Shown: positions 10,297 to 20,667, counted from the first letter of the stretch. The stretch is 64,000 bases of DNA from Actinomycetes bacterium (GCA_023460175.1 JAEWRC010000166.1:1-64000), one strand, 5' to 3'. Made by a program: numbers and translations. The notes: generated by a model not told the origin, from the sequence alone.

Positions 10297-10332
10297 CGTT
10301 TGCACCTAACCCGTCTGTGTTAGGAGTACGTC

Positions 10333-11550
<1,218 letters not shown>

Positions 11551-11570
11551 TTTCCCGGTGCATCCCGCAC

Positions 11571-11610
11571 ACGAAAAACGGCCCGGCGCGGACGCCGGGC
11601 CGTTTTTCGT
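11571..11610. terminator. bidirectional intrinsic terminator
   Basis: Perfect 18-bp stem (11571-11588 with 11593-11610) around the loop CGGA. The outer part is AAAAA on one side and TTTTT on the other, so it works as an intrinsic terminator for both fadA3 (+) and the convergent Bax-inhibitor gene (-). The clearest terminator in the window. Confidence 0.92.
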
Positions 11611-11618
11611 TGAAGTAG

Positions 11619-12461
11619 CTAGTCGCTCTGGAAGTAGCTGAGCAACCGCAGGATCTCGATGTACAGCCACACCAGGGTGACGGTCAGACCGAGGGCGATG
11701 CCCCAGCCCGCCTTCTCCGGAGCACCGGCGCGGATCATCTGGTCGGCCGCATCGAAGTCGATGAGGAAGCTGAACGCCGCCAGCCCGATGCACAGCAGCG
11801 AGAAGCCGATGGCCAGCATGCCGCCGTCGCGCAGGCCAAGGCCGGCACCGCCGTTGAGGCCGAAGATCGCGGCCCCGAAGTTGGCCAGCATCAGGACCAG
11901 CACGCCGATCATGCCGGCGACGATCATCCGGGTGAACTTCGGCGTGACCCGGATGGCACCGGTCTTGTAGACGACCAGCATGCCGAAGAAGACACCCAGG
12001 GTGCCGATGACGGCCTGCAGGATCATCGCGCCGCCGCCGCTGGACATCAGGTTGGCGAAGATGAACGAGATGGCGCCGAGGAACAGGCCCTCGAGGGCCG
12101 CGTAGCTCAGCACGATCGCCGGGTTGTCCTGCTTACGACCGAAGGTCGCGAACAGCACCAGGCCCAGCCCGCCGAGCGCACCGATCAGCGCGAACGGCGT
12201 CGCCAGGGCCAGGTTGGCCGAGACGAGGAAATAGGAGATGACACCCACCACGGAGAGCACGGCAAGCGTGATTCCGGTCTTGGTGACGACATCGTCAATG
12301 GTCAGCGGCCGCGAAACACCGCGCTGCTGATCTAGTTGGGGCTCGTAACCCTGCTGTACCTGCGCTGCCGCAGCGGCGCCGGCCACACCAGAGCCGAATG
12401 TCGCGTACCCGCCCTGCTGCTTGGGCAGCGAGCGAAATACCGGATTGCTGGTTTCCCGCAC
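11619..12461 (-). CDS. Bax inhibitor-1/YccA family membrane protein (Rv1072-like)
   Basis: A 280-residue protein with a 60-residue soluble N-terminus (SNPVFRSLPKQQGGYATFG and following residues are typical of the family) and seven hydrophobic helices. Relatives are thought to form pH-sensitive calcium leak channels; the role in mycobacteria is not known. GTG 12461 is chosen because GGAAAGGA sits just upstream and conservation starts there. Divergent from echA9 with about 200 nt between. Confidence 0.87.
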   Translation of the reverse strand: MRETSNPVFRSLPKQQGGYATFGSGVAGAAAAAQVQQGYEPQLDQQRGVSRPLTIDDVVTKTGITLAVLSVVGVISYFLVSANLALATPFALIGALGGLGLVLFATFGRKQDNPAIVLSYAALEGLFLGAISFIFANLMSSGGGAMILQAVIGTLGVFFGMLVVYKTGAIRVTPKFTRMIVAGMIGVLVLMLANFGAAIFGLNGGAGLGLRDGGMLAIGFSLLCIGLAAFSFLIDFDAADQMIRAGAPEKAGWGIALGLTVTLVWLYIEILRLLSYFQSD

Positions 12462-12665
12462 CGTCGGTTCCTTTCCTGTGAGGTCCCTGGAAGTCTGACA
12501 CGAACACTGGTCCAACGAATAGATACCCGGCCAGGTTCCGGGTAGCGCGAAGATTTCTGCAGTCAATCCTCCCCGGAACCGGGCGGGGGCGCCACCCGGC
12601 GTTCACCCGGCGATACTAGGATGTCCAACCAAATAGCTCATCCCCCACGAACAGGACGAATCCGC

Positions 12666-13694
12666 GTGACCGACGAGATCCTCACCCGCGTCGAGAACGG
12701 CGTCGGGATCCTGACGCTGAACCGACCCAAGGCCATCAACTCGTTGACCCAGACCATGGTCGACGTGCTCAACGAGAAGCTCACCGCGTGGGCCTCCGAC
12801 GACGCCATCCGCGCCGTGCTGGTCGACGGTGCCGGCGAGCGCGGCCTGTGCGCCGGCGGTGACGTGGTGGCGCTCTATCACAGCGCCCGCGCCGACGGCA
12901 GCGCCGCCCGCAAGTTCTGGTTCGACGAGTACCAGATGAACGCGCTGATCGGCGAGTACCCCAAGCCCTACATCGCCCTGATGGACGGCATCGTCATGGG
13001 CGGCGGCGTGGGTGTCGCCGGGCACGGCGACGTCCGCGTGGTCACCGACACCACCAAGATGGCCATGCCCGAGGTGGGCATCGGCTTCATCCCCGATGTC
13101 GGCGGCACCTATCTGCTGTCCCGCTCGCCCGGCGCGCTGGGCCTGTACGCGGCGCTGACCGGGTCCCCGTTCTCCGGGGCCGACGCGATCGCGCTCGGCT
13201 TCGCCGATCACTTCGTCCCGCACGAGAAGCTCGCCGAACTGACCGCCGACATCATCGCCGGGGACGTCGACGCCGCGCTGGCCAAGCACGCCACGACGCC
13301 GCCGGACAGTGAACTCCTCGCCCAGCAGTCGTGGATCGACGAGTGTTTCGCGGCCGACACCGTCGCCGACATCGTCGCCAACCTGCGCGGCCACGACGCC
13401 GGCCCGGCCAACGCCGCGGCCGACGTCATCGCCGGCCGCTCCCCGGTAGCGCTGTCGGTCACCCTGGAATCCGTGCGCCGCACCAAGAAGCTGGACACCC
13501 TGCGCGACGCGCTGGTCCAGGAGTACCGCGTCTCGTGCGCCTCGGCGCGCTCGCACGACTTCGTCGAGGGCATCCGCGCGCAGCTCGTCGACAAGGACCG
13601 CAACCCGAAGTGGTCGCCGGCCTCGCTGGCCGAGGTCACTGGCGACGACGTCGAAAGCTACTTCGCCCCAGCCGATCCCGACCTGACCTTCTAG
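12666..13694 (+). CDS. echA9: 3-hydroxyisobutyryl-CoA hydrolase-type enoyl-CoA hydratase EchA9
   Basis: Crotonase-superfamily protein of 342 residues. Length, the GLCAGGDV oxyanion loop, the GGGVGVAGHG loop and the MPEVGIGFIPDVGGTYLLSR block with its glutamate are those of 3-hydroxyisobutyryl-CoA hydrolase (valine degradation) rather than a plain hydratase. GTG 12666 matches the family N-terminus; an ATG 45 nt upstream is less likely. It precedes echA8 by 13 nt and is probably cotranscribed with it, as Rv1071c-Rv1070c. Confidence 0.92.
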   Translation: MTDEILTRVENGVGILTLNRPKAINSLTQTMVDVLNEKLTAWASDDAIRAVLVDGAGERGLCAGGDVVALYHSARADGSAARKFWFDEYQMNALIGEYPKPYIALMDGIVMGGGVGVAGHGDVRVVTDTTKMAMPEVGIGFIPDVGGTYLLSRSPGALGLYAALTGSPFSGADAIALGFADHFVPHEKLAELTADIIAGDVDAALAKHATTPPDSELLAQQSWIDECFAADTVADIVANLRGHDAGPANAAADVIAGRSPVALSVTLESVRRTKKLDTLRDALVQEYRVSCASARSHDFVEGIRAQLVDKDRNPKWSPASLAEVTGDDVESYFAPADPDLTF

Positions 13695-13707
13695 AAGGAG
13701 TGCACAC

Positions 13708-14484
13708 ATGAGCCAGTACGAGACCATCATCGTCGAGCGCGAGGACCGCGTCGCCCTGATCACGCTCAACCGCCCGAAGGCGCTCAACGCGCTGAACAGC
13801 CAGGTGATGAACGAAGTCACCGCGGCGGCAAAGGAATTGGACAACGACGCGGGTGTCGGGGCGATTGTCATCACCGGTAGCGAGAAGGCCTTCGCGGCGG
13901 GCGCGGACATCAAGGAGATGGCCGACCTGAGCTTCGCCGACGTGTTCGGCTCCGACTTCTTCGCCAAGTGGGGCGAGTTCGCCGGCGTGCGCACCCCCAC
14001 CATCGCCGCGGTAGCGGGCTACGCGCTCGGCGGCGGCTGCGAGCTGGCCATGATGTGCGACATCCTGATCGCCGCCGACAGCGCCAAGTTCGGTCAGCCG
14101 GAGATCAAGCTCGGCGTGCTGCCCGGCATGGGCGGCAGCCAGCGCCTGACCCGCGCCATCGGTAAGGCCAAGGCGATGGACCTGATCCTGACCGGCCGCA
14201 ACATGGATGCCGAGGAGGCCGAACGCGCCGGGCTGGTGTCCCGCGTCGTGCCCGCGGCCGATCTGCTGTCGGAGGCGAAGTCGGTGGCGGCCACCATCTC
14301 CCAGATGTCGCTGTCGGCGGCGCGGATGGCCAAGGAGGCCGTCAACCGCTCGTTCGAGACCACCCTGACCGAGGGCCTGCTCTACGAGCGCCGCATCTTC
14401 CACTCCGCGTTCGCCACCGAGGATCAGACCGAGGGCATGGCCGCATTCAGCGAGAAGCGGGCTGCGAACTTCAAACATCGCTAA
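13708..14484 (+). CDS. echA8: enoyl-CoA hydratase EchA8
   Basis: Hydrates trans-2-enoyl-CoA in beta-oxidation. The 258-residue crotonase has the AAGADIKEM oxyanion hole, GGGCELAMMCD with the first catalytic glutamate, and the QPEIKLGVLPG block with the second. The start ATG 13708 has an AGAAGGAG site 10 nt upstream. It sits between echA9 and a membrane alpha/beta hydrolase, all on one strand with gaps under 15 nt. Confidence 0.95.
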   Translation: MSQYETIIVEREDRVALITLNRPKALNALNSQVMNEVTAAAKELDNDAGVGAIVITGSEKAFAAGADIKEMADLSFADVFGSDFFAKWGEFAGVRTPTIAAVAGYALGGGCELAMMCDILIAADSAKFGQPEIKLGVLPGMGGSQRLTRAIGKAKAMDLILTGRNMDAEEAERAGLVSRVVPAADLLSEAKSVAATISQMSLSAARMAKEAVNRSFETTLTEGLLYERRIFHSAFATEDQTEGMAAFSEKRAANFKHR

Positions 14485-14493
14485 AGTGCGGGA

Positions 14494-16209
14494 GTGACCG
14501 ACGCGGAGGCAACCGATTCCAAGCCGGACAATGCCGTAACCACGGCTGATCCCCCCGAAGCACCGCCGAACGGGCCGTGGTGGGCCCGGCATTACACCTT
14601 CTTCGGCACCGCCGTCGGGCTGGCGTTCGTGTTCCTGTCGCTGACCCCGTCGCTGCTGCCCCGCGGCCCGCTGTTCCAGGGGCTCGTCAGCGGCGGCGCC
14701 GGGGCGGCCGGCTACCTCATCGGCGTGTTCGCGGTGTGGCTGGTGCGCTATATGCGCGGAAAGGACACCAGCCCAACGGCTCCCGGCTGGGCGTGGCTGG
14801 CGCTGCTGATCGTCGGCGTGGCCGGCATGGTCGGCATGCAGTTCCTGTTCCAGCACTGGCAGGACGACGTCCGCGATCTGATGGGCGTGCCGCACCTGCG
14901 CTGGTACAACTACCCGCAGGCCGCGCTGCTCGCGGTCATCGTGCTGTTCATCCTGGTCGAAATCGGCCAGCTGGTGCGACGGCTGGTGCTGTTCCTGATC
15001 CGGCAGCTCGAACGCGTTGCACCGCCCCGGGTTTCGGGGGTCATCGCGGTGGGCCTGGTGGTCGCGCTGAGCATCGCGTTGCTCAACGGCGTGGTGGCGC
15101 GGGTGGCCATGGACTGGCTCAACAGCACCTTCGCGGCGGTCAACGACGAGGACTCCCCGGACAACGCCCCGCCCACCACACCGATGCGCTCCGGCGGCCC
15201 GGACTCGTTGGTGTCCTGGGAATCGTTGGGGCACCAGGGCCGCATCTTCGTCTCCGGCGGCCCCACCGTCGAGGCCCTGACCGAGTTCAACGGCGAAGCG
15301 GGCACCGAGCCCATCCGCGCCTACGCCGGACTCGGCTCGGCCGACAACGTCCGCGCGACCGCCGAGATGGCCGCCGAGGAACTGGTCCGGGCCGGCGGCC
15401 TGGAGCGAGAGGTCATCGCGGTCGCCACCACCACCGGCACCGGCTGGATCAACGAGGCCGAGGCCTCCGCGCTGGAGTACATGTACAACGGCGACACCGC
15501 GATCGTGTCCATGCAGTACTCCTTCCTGCCGAGCTGGCTGTCCTTCCTCGTCGACCAGGAGAACGCGCGGCAGGCCGGGCAGGTCCTGTTCGAGGCCGTC
15601 GACGAGGTGGTGCGCGCACTGCCCGAGAACGATCGCCCCAAGGTCGTGGTGTTCGGCGAAAGCCTGGGCTCCTTCGGTGGGGAGGCGCCGTTCCTGAGCC
15701 TGAACAACCTGGTCGCCCGCACCGACGGCGCGCTGTTCTCCGGGCCGACGTTCAACAACACCATCTGGACCGACCTGACCGCCAACCGCGACGAGGGCTC
15801 CCCGATGTGGTTGCCCACCTATGAGAACGGCCAGAACGTGCGGTTTGTCGCGCGCCCCGAAAACCTGAACCGGCCCGACGCGCCGTGGGGCGAACCACGG
15901 GTGGTCTACCTACAGCACGCCTCGGACCCGATCGCCTGGTGGACGCCGGATCTGCTGTTCCGCGAGCCGGATTGGCTCAAAGAGCCGCGTGGCTACGACG
16001 TCTCACCGCGCATGCAGTGGATCCCGGTGGTGACGTTCCTGCAGGTGTCCGCGGATATGGCGGTGGCGGTCGACGTCCCCGACGGTCACGGCCACAAGTA
16101 CGTCAAGGACGCGGTCAACGGCTGGGCGGCGGTGCTGCAGCCGCCCGGCTGGACGCCGGAGAAGACCGAGCGGCTACGGCCGATGGTGCACGCCAACGAG
16201 AGCGGCTGA
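14494..16209 (+). CDS. membrane-anchored alpha/beta hydrolase (Rv1069c-like, Abhydrolase_9)
   Basis: A 571-residue protein with an acidic N-terminus, four or five hydrophobic helices within residues 30-215, and a C-terminal alpha/beta hydrolase domain whose nucleophile elbow is GESLGSFGG (about residues 388-396). This two-part organisation is that of the PF15420/PF10081 pair. GTG 14494 lies 9 nt after echA8. Substrate unknown; family members are seen as envelope lipid or ester hydrolases. Its 3' end overlaps the convergent rhodanese gene by 36 nt. Confidence 0.85.
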   Translation: MTDAEATDSKPDNAVTTADPPEAPPNGPWWARHYTFFGTAVGLAFVFLSLTPSLLPRGPLFQGLVSGGAGAAGYLIGVFAVWLVRYMRGKDTSPTAPGWAWLALLIVGVAGMVGMQFLFQHWQDDVRDLMGVPHLRWYNYPQAALLAVIVLFILVEIGQLVRRLVLFLIRQLERVAPPRVSGVIAVGLVVALSIALLNGVVARVAMDWLNSTFAAVNDEDSPDNAPPTTPMRSGGPDSLVSWESLGHQGRIFVSGGPTVEALTEFNGEAGTEPIRAYAGLGSADNVRATAEMAAEELVRAGGLEREVIAVATTTGTGWINEAEASALEYMYNGDTAIVSMQYSFLPSWLSFLVDQENARQAGQVLFEAVDEVVRALPENDRPKVVVFGESLGSFGGEAPFLSLNNLVARTDGALFSGPTFNNTIWTDLTANRDEGSPMWLPTYENGQNVRFVARPENLNRPDAPWGEPRVVYLQHASDPIAWWTPDLLFREPDWLKEPRGYDVSPRMQWIPVVTFLQVSADMAVAVDVPDGHGHKYVKDAVNGWAAVLQPPGWTPEKTERLRPMVHANESG

Positions 16210-16578
16210 GCGCGCTGATCGGACGGCGGTCAGCGCGTGGTAGCCGCCGATGACGTCGGTGGCGCGGTGCAACCCCAGGTCCTGCAGCGCCGCCGCAGCC
16301 AGGCTCGAGGTGTAGCCCTCCGAGCACAGCACCACCCATTCGACGTCGTCGTCGACGGCCTGCGGGATGCGCGCGTCGCTGGTCGGGTCGCACCGCCACT
16401 CCAGCACGTTGCGCTCGATCACCAGCGCGCCGGGCACCTCGCCCTCGGCCGCACGCTGGGCCGCGGGCCGGATGTCGACCAGGACCGCGCCGCGGGCCAG
16501 CGCGGCGGGAACCTGGGCGGCGGGCAGCCGGCGCAGCCGGGCCCGGGCCGCCTCGAGCACGGCGTCGATGCGGCTCAC
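16174..16578 (-). CDS. rhodanese-like sulfurtransferase (Rv1066-like)
   Basis: Single rhodanese domain of 134 residues with the VLVDIRP entry motif and an active-site loop CSEGYTSS that starts with the persulfide-forming cysteine. GTG 16578 starts one nucleotide after the cysteine dioxygenase stop, with GGAGGG upstream, so the pair is translated from one message. With cysteine dioxygenase it forms a cysteine-sulfur handling unit. The last 36 nt are shared tail-to-tail with the membrane hydrolase gene. Confidence 0.85.
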   Translation of the reverse strand: MSRIDAVLEAARARLRRLPAAQVPAALARGAVLVDIRPAAQRAAEGEVPGALVIERNVLEWRCDPTSDARIPQAVDDDVEWVVLCSEGYTSSLAAAALQDLGLHRATDVIGGYHALTAVRSARSAALVGVHHRP

Positions 16579-16579
16579 G

Positions 16580-17119
16580 CTAGCCCTCCGGCGCATCGGT
16601 GAGTTCGGTGCGCTGCCGGTGCAACGTTCCCCGATCGGTCACCTCGTAGTAGGACATGGTGGTCAGCCGCGGCGAGTAGGCGTGCACGCTCAGCGTCGGC
16701 TGCTGCGGTTGGGCGCCGACCGGGGTGGGCGCCCACACCACATCGTGCACCCAGCCCAGGGGGAAGGCGGCCTGATCCCCGGCGGACAGCCGGCGACGGC
16801 GCAGATGGTCTCCGGTCCAACGGAATTCGTTGAGTGCGCCGGACAGCACGGTCAGCGCGCCCAGCGAGTTGCCGTGGTCGTGCAAATCGGTGGGATGTCC
16901 GGGCGCCCAGCTGATCAACCACACGTCGAGGTCGTCGTCGGAGTGCAGCCGGGTGAACCAGCGGTCGTCGACGGGGACCCCGCCCGGCGGCAGCAGGTGG
17001 TCGTAGTGGCCGTCGAGGAAGTCGGCGGCGGCGCGGTCGGTGGCCGCCAGCAGATCGGGCAGCCGCAGCCGCGGCGAATCGGAGACATGGGGATAGGTGG
17101 GCAACACAGCGGTGGACAC
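16580..17119 (-). CDS. cysteine dioxygenase
   Basis: Cupin of 179 residues that oxidises cysteine to cysteine sulfinate using iron and oxygen. The metal ligands are clear: His80 and His82 in LHDHGN and His125 in VHDV. The catalytic pair His146/Tyr148 follows in VHAYSP, matching the spacing of the known enzyme. The bacterial form lacks the Cys of the Cys-Tyr cofactor at its usual place (glycine there), as normal in bacteria. Coupled to the rhodanese gene downstream; corresponds to Rv1065 by position. Confidence 0.9.
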   Translation of the reverse strand: MSTAVLPTYPHVSDSPRLRLPDLLAATDRAAADFLDGHYDHLLPPGGVPVDDRWFTRLHSDDDLDVWLISWAPGHPTDLHDHGNSLGALTVLSGALNEFRWTGDHLRRRRLSAGDQAAFPLGWVHDVVWAPTPVGAQPQQPTLSVHAYSPRLTTMSYYEVTDRGTLHRQRTELTDAPEG

Positions 17120-17279
17120 GGAGGATCTCCTGAACAGGACGAAACGGGAAAGGGAACGGTCAGCGGGACCGACAACACATCCGATTCGTCATGACAGCCA
17201 CCATGGCAGGCCCGGCCGGGGAGCGCACGACTTAACCTCACGATGATTCTTCGCGCCCGGCTCGCATTACATTGGTCCA

Positions 17280-17735
17280 ATGCGCAGGTATTACCTCCCG
17301 GCCGGGCTCGCGGTGCTGGCGATCACGGCGACGGTGGGTGCGGGCTGTTCCTCGGAGGAATCGGGCACCCCCACCGAACCGGCGCCGTCGACGTCGTTGT
17401 CCGAGATGTCGACCTCCGAGCTGCCGGCACCGCCGGCCGAGCCGGTGCCCCCGGGCGCCGTCGGGGTCTCCCCCGCCGGGGTCACCACCCGGGTCGATGT
17501 GCCCTCGGTCGCGACCGAATCCCAGTACGGCCAGGCCTGCCTGGCGGCCACCCGGTGGATCGATGCCCGGGGCGGCGACCCGATGGCCCAGGTCGAGCCC
17601 TACCTGGAGGTGCTGCAGGAGCCCGGCTTCAAGGATGCGGGCAACTTCCACACCCCCTGGTCCGAGCTGACCCCGGCCCAGCAGGCCGGCGTCATCCTGG
17701 CGGTCAACGCCGCGGCCGACGGCCAGTGCGGATAG
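17280..17735 (+). CDS. lpqV: lipoprotein LpqV
   Basis: A 151-residue exported lipoprotein: basic start, hydrophobic segment and lipobox VGAGC with the acylated cysteine at residue 23, then a proline/serine-rich linker and a small helical domain of the DUF732 kind with two cysteines (one in QACLAATRW, one at the C-terminus). It lies 7 nt upstream of a patatin gene on the same strand, as Rv1064c-Rv1063c. Function unknown. Confidence 0.87.
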   Translation: MRRYYLPAGLAVLAITATVGAGCSSEESGTPTEPAPSTSLSEMSTSELPAPPAEPVPPGAVGVSPAGVTTRVDVPSVATESQYGQACLAATRWIDARGGDPMAQVEPYLEVLQEPGFKDAGNFHTPWSELTPAQQAGVILAVNAAADGQCG

Positions 17736-17742
17736 CAAGCTC

Positions 17743-18741
17743 ATGCGGGTAGCGCTGGCGCTGGGCAGTGGCGGGGCGCGCGGCTACGCCCACATCGGGG
17801 TCATCCACGAACTGCTCGAGCGCGGACACGACATTGTCGGGGTGGCCGGGTCGTCGATGGGTGCGCTGGTCGGTGGCCTGCACGCGGCCGGCAAGCTCGA
17901 CGAATACACGTTGTGGGCAAGCTCTTTGACGCAGCGCACCGTGATCCGCCTGCTCGACCCGTCGCTGGGCGCCGCGGGTGTGCTGCGCGCCGGGAAGATC
18001 CTCGACGCCGTGCGCGACATCCTCGGCGACGTCACCATCGAGGAACTGCCCATCCCGTACACGGCCGTGTGCACCGACCTGATCGCCGGCAAGTCGGTGT
18101 GGCTGCAGCACGGAGCGGTCGACGAGGCCATCCGGGCCTCGATCGCCATCCCGGGCGTCATCTCGCCGCACGTGCACGACGGGCGACTGCTGGCCGACGG
18201 CGGCATCCTCAACCCGATCCCGATGGCGCCGATCGCCGCGGTCAACGCCGACATGACCATCGCGGTCGGCCTGTCCGGTGACGATCCGGAGTCCCGACGC
18301 ACGGCCCGCGAGCGACCGACTGCGGAGTGGCTGAAAGGCAAGTGGCGCAGCACATCGTCGCTGCTGGAGTCCAAGGCCGCGCGGTCGTTGTTGGAGACGA
18401 CGACGGGCCGGGCGGTGCTGGGCCGGTTCAGCACGGTCGACGACGACGGCCCCGAGGCGAGCGAGGACGCCGACCTGCCCGAGTCGGCCGAACCGGCGGT
18501 GCCGCGCCTCGGCGGCTTCGAGGTGATGAACCGCACCATTGACATCGCCCAGTCCGCACTGGCCCGGCACACCCTGGCCGCCTATCCGCCGGACCTGTAC
18601 ATCGAGGTGCCGCGCACGGTGTGCCGCAGCCTGGACTTCCACCGCGCCGACGAGGTCATCGGCATCGGCCAGGCACTGGCGGCCGCCGCCCTGGACACCG
18701 TGGCGCCGCGCCCCGAGGCCGACCCGGACTCAGCCGGCTAG
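17743..18741 (+). CDS. patatin-like phospholipase (Rv1063c-like)
   Basis: RssA/YchK-type patatin of 332 residues. The oxyanion motif GSGGARG (residues 8-14), nucleophile GSSMG (Ser38) and DGG of the Ser-Asp dyad (about residue 150) are all present, so it should be an active lipid acyl hydrolase. Follows lpqV by 7 nt. Its 3' end overlaps a second, differently built patatin gene (12 nt, tail to tail). Confidence 0.9.
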   Translation: MRVALALGSGGARGYAHIGVIHELLERGHDIVGVAGSSMGALVGGLHAAGKLDEYTLWASSLTQRTVIRLLDPSLGAAGVLRAGKILDAVRDILGDVTIEELPIPYTAVCTDLIAGKSVWLQHGAVDEAIRASIAIPGVISPHVHDGRLLADGGILNPIPMAPIAAVNADMTIAVGLSGDDPESRRTARERPTAEWLKGKWRSTSSLLESKAARSLLETTTGRAVLGRFSTVDDDGPEASEDADLPESAEPAVPRLGGFEVMNRTIDIAQSALARHTLAAYPPDLYIEVPRTVCRSLDFHRADEVIGIGQALAAAALDTVAPRPEADPDSAG

Positions 18742-19584
18742 GAACGTCGCGATCCGGGCGGCCTCCCGGCGGCCCTGCGCGCGCCCGGCCTGCGCCGACG
18801 GGATCCGGCACGCCGGGTCCAGCGGGTTGCGGCCGAAGGCGGTCAATGCGCCCGCGTCGGCGAAAATTCCCAGCGCGCTGCCGAATTCGGCGATCTCGTC
18901 GGCGGTGGACAGCCCCCACGGCGACGGGGTGTCCACCCCGGCCGGCACCAGGACGACGGCGGTCGCGCAGTCCGCGGCGACGGCCATGTTGACAGTGCTC
19001 GCAACGCCGCCGTCCATGTAGCGGCGCGCGCCGATGGTCACCGGGGGCCACGCACCGGGCACGGCGCAGCTGGCCGCGACGGCGTCGATCAGCTCGACGC
19101 CGGAGCCGCGGTCGAAGGCGACGAGTTCCCCGCTGGCGATGTCGATCGCGGTGAGCCGCAGGTCCCGCTCGGGCCATCGGTGTTCGGGCAGCCGGTGCGC
19201 GATGACCTCGCGGCGCACTGCCTCGCTGGCGGTGTCGGTCTGCGCGGCCACCGCGCCGATCTGCTGCAGCTTCTCGGCCTTGGTGGCGCCCGGGGTCAGC
19301 ATGGCCGCCAGGAACAGCTCGGCGATGTCGTCGATGGCCACGCCCGGGTCGATCTCGGCGGAGTCGGCGGCCTGCTGGCGTTCGAAGAGCTGCTCGAGGC
19401 CGGCCGGGCTGGTGATCTGGGCGCCCACCGCCGATCCGGCGGAGGTCCCCACCACCACCTCCGCGTCCAGCAGGGCGCGGCCCACCTCCGGGGCCGCATC
19501 GCAGATCCCCAGCAGCACACCGGTTTCCCAGGCGATGCCGGCCAGCCCACCGCCGCCGAGCACCAACGCGAGGCGCTCAGCCAC
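18730..19584 (-). CDS. second patatin-like phospholipase (Rv1062-like)
   Basis: A 284-residue patatin with GGGGLAGIAWE (oxyanion loop, residues 10-20), nucleophile GTSAGS and a MDGGVAS dyad aspartate. The set of motifs is complete. GTG 19584 overlaps the end of the upstream oxidoreductase gene by 8 nt, suggesting a fadD14-oxidoreductase-patatin transcript on the minus strand. It is distantly related to the convergent patatin gene but not a recent duplicate. Confidence 0.88.
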   Translation of the reverse strand: MAERLALVLGGGGLAGIAWETGVLLGICDAAPEVGRALLDAEVVVGTSAGSAVGAQITSPAGLEQLFERQQAADSAEIDPGVAIDDIAELFLAAMLTPGATKAEKLQQIGAVAAQTDTASEAVRREVIAHRLPEHRWPERDLRLTAIDIASGELVAFDRGSGVELIDAVAASCAVPGAWPPVTIGARRYMDGGVASTVNMAVAADCATAVVLVPAGVDTPSPWGLSTADEIAEFGSALGIFADAGALTAFGRNPLDPACRIPSAQAGRAQGRREAARIATFLAG

Positions 19585-20635
19585 GGTCGACCGCCAGTCG
19601 GGGGGCCGCTTTCCCGGACAGCAGCGGCAGGTCCAGATAGGTCGCGATGCCCGGGGCGGCCGCACACACCGCGGGTACGGAGTTCACGCAGTGCGCCGCG
19701 GTGGCGACGATCCCGGTCTCCTCGGGGTCGCCGACCTCGCCCTGGAAGCCCTTGAGGCTCACGGTGAAGTCGGGGTTGCCCTGCACCTCGATCTCGTAGC
19801 GTTGTCCCTCGGGTCCGAAAGTCCAGGCGGGATCCAGGTTCTCCTCACCCATCAGCCAGTTGACCGTGATTCGCACCACCGTCTCGTCGCCGACGACGGC
19901 CTCCCAGTGGAACTTTCGGGCCGCCACCTGCCCGGGTTCGATGACGCCCAGCGGCGAGTCGATGGGGGCGGTGGCCACCGCGATCTCCTGGCGGGATCCG
20001 ATTGTGGGGTCGGCGGCGAACCCGACGGTGTCGACCACCATCTTCACCGCCTGGATGAACCCGCCGTCGAGCAGTTTCTGCATGGGGCCGCTCAGCGCCT
20101 TGTCCGGGGTGTCCCCGAATCCCATCACGTGCCGCAGCACGTCGGGGGCGTCGTAGGTGCGTAGGTCCGAAAATTCTTCGGCCCGAACGTATGTCACGGC
20201 GGTCGACAGCGCCGAGAGCACCAGCGGGAGCTTCTCGCTGATGCCGCCGGGGGCGATGCCGGTGCCGTGCAGCGTGACCCCGCCCGCGCGGGCGGCCTCG
20301 CGCAGCGGGGCGGCCTGACGCTCGCCGGGATAGACCCAGCCGACCGGGGTCACCACGTTCTTGCCCGAGCGCAGCAGCGCGGCCACCTCGTCGGGGTCGG
20401 GCAGCAGCGGCGCGTAGACGACGGCGTCGGCCTCCAGCGCCAGGATGTCCTCGACGCTGTTGGTCGCGGTCACCCCCAGCGGTGCGGCGCCGATGAGGTC
20501 GCCGACGTCCTTGCCGTTCTTGTCCGGTGAGTGCACCCAGCACCCGGCCAGTTCGAGCTCGGGGTGCTCCAGGATGGCCCGGATCGCGGCGACGCCCACG
20601 CCGCCGGTGGCCCATTGCACAACCTTCAACGCCAC
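19577..20635 (-). CDS. NAD(P)-binding dihydrodipicolinate reductase-like protein (Rv1059-like)
   Basis: A 352-residue protein beginning with a Rossmann motif (VVQWATGGVGVAAI) and continuing like the mycobacterial dihydrodipicolinate-reductase-like/2,4-diaminopentanoate dehydrogenase-like family; it is not the lysine-pathway DapB. GTG 20635 is chosen over ATG 20650 because AGGAGG at 20642-20647 is ideally placed for it and lies inside the longer form. Follows fadD14 by 32 nt. Likely acts with FadD14 on a common substrate, but the reaction is unknown. Confidence 0.85.
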   Translation of the reverse strand: MALKVVQWATGGVGVAAIRAILEHPELELAGCWVHSPDKNGKDVGDLIGAAPLGVTATNSVEDILALEADAVVYAPLLPDPDEVAALLRSGKNVVTPVGWVYPGERQAAPLREAARAGGVTLHGTGIAPGGISEKLPLVLSALSTAVTYVRAEEFSDLRTYDAPDVLRHVMGFGDTPDKALSGPMQKLLDGGFIQAVKMVVDTVGFAADPTIGSRQEIAVATAPIDSPLGVIEPGQVAARKFHWEAVVGDETVVRITVNWLMGEENLDPAWTFGPEGQRYEIEVQGNPDFTVSLKGFQGEVGDPEETGIVATAAHCVNSVPAVCAAAPGIATYLDLPLLSGKAAPRLAVDRG

Positions 20636-20667
20636 GCGGCGCCTCCTCATCTTTCGGCCAGCAGAGC

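Noticed and set aside
17743..19584. The two patatin genes as a recent duplication
   Set aside because: Motif sequences (GSGGARG/GSSMG versus GGGGLAG/GTSAG) and lengths differ too much.
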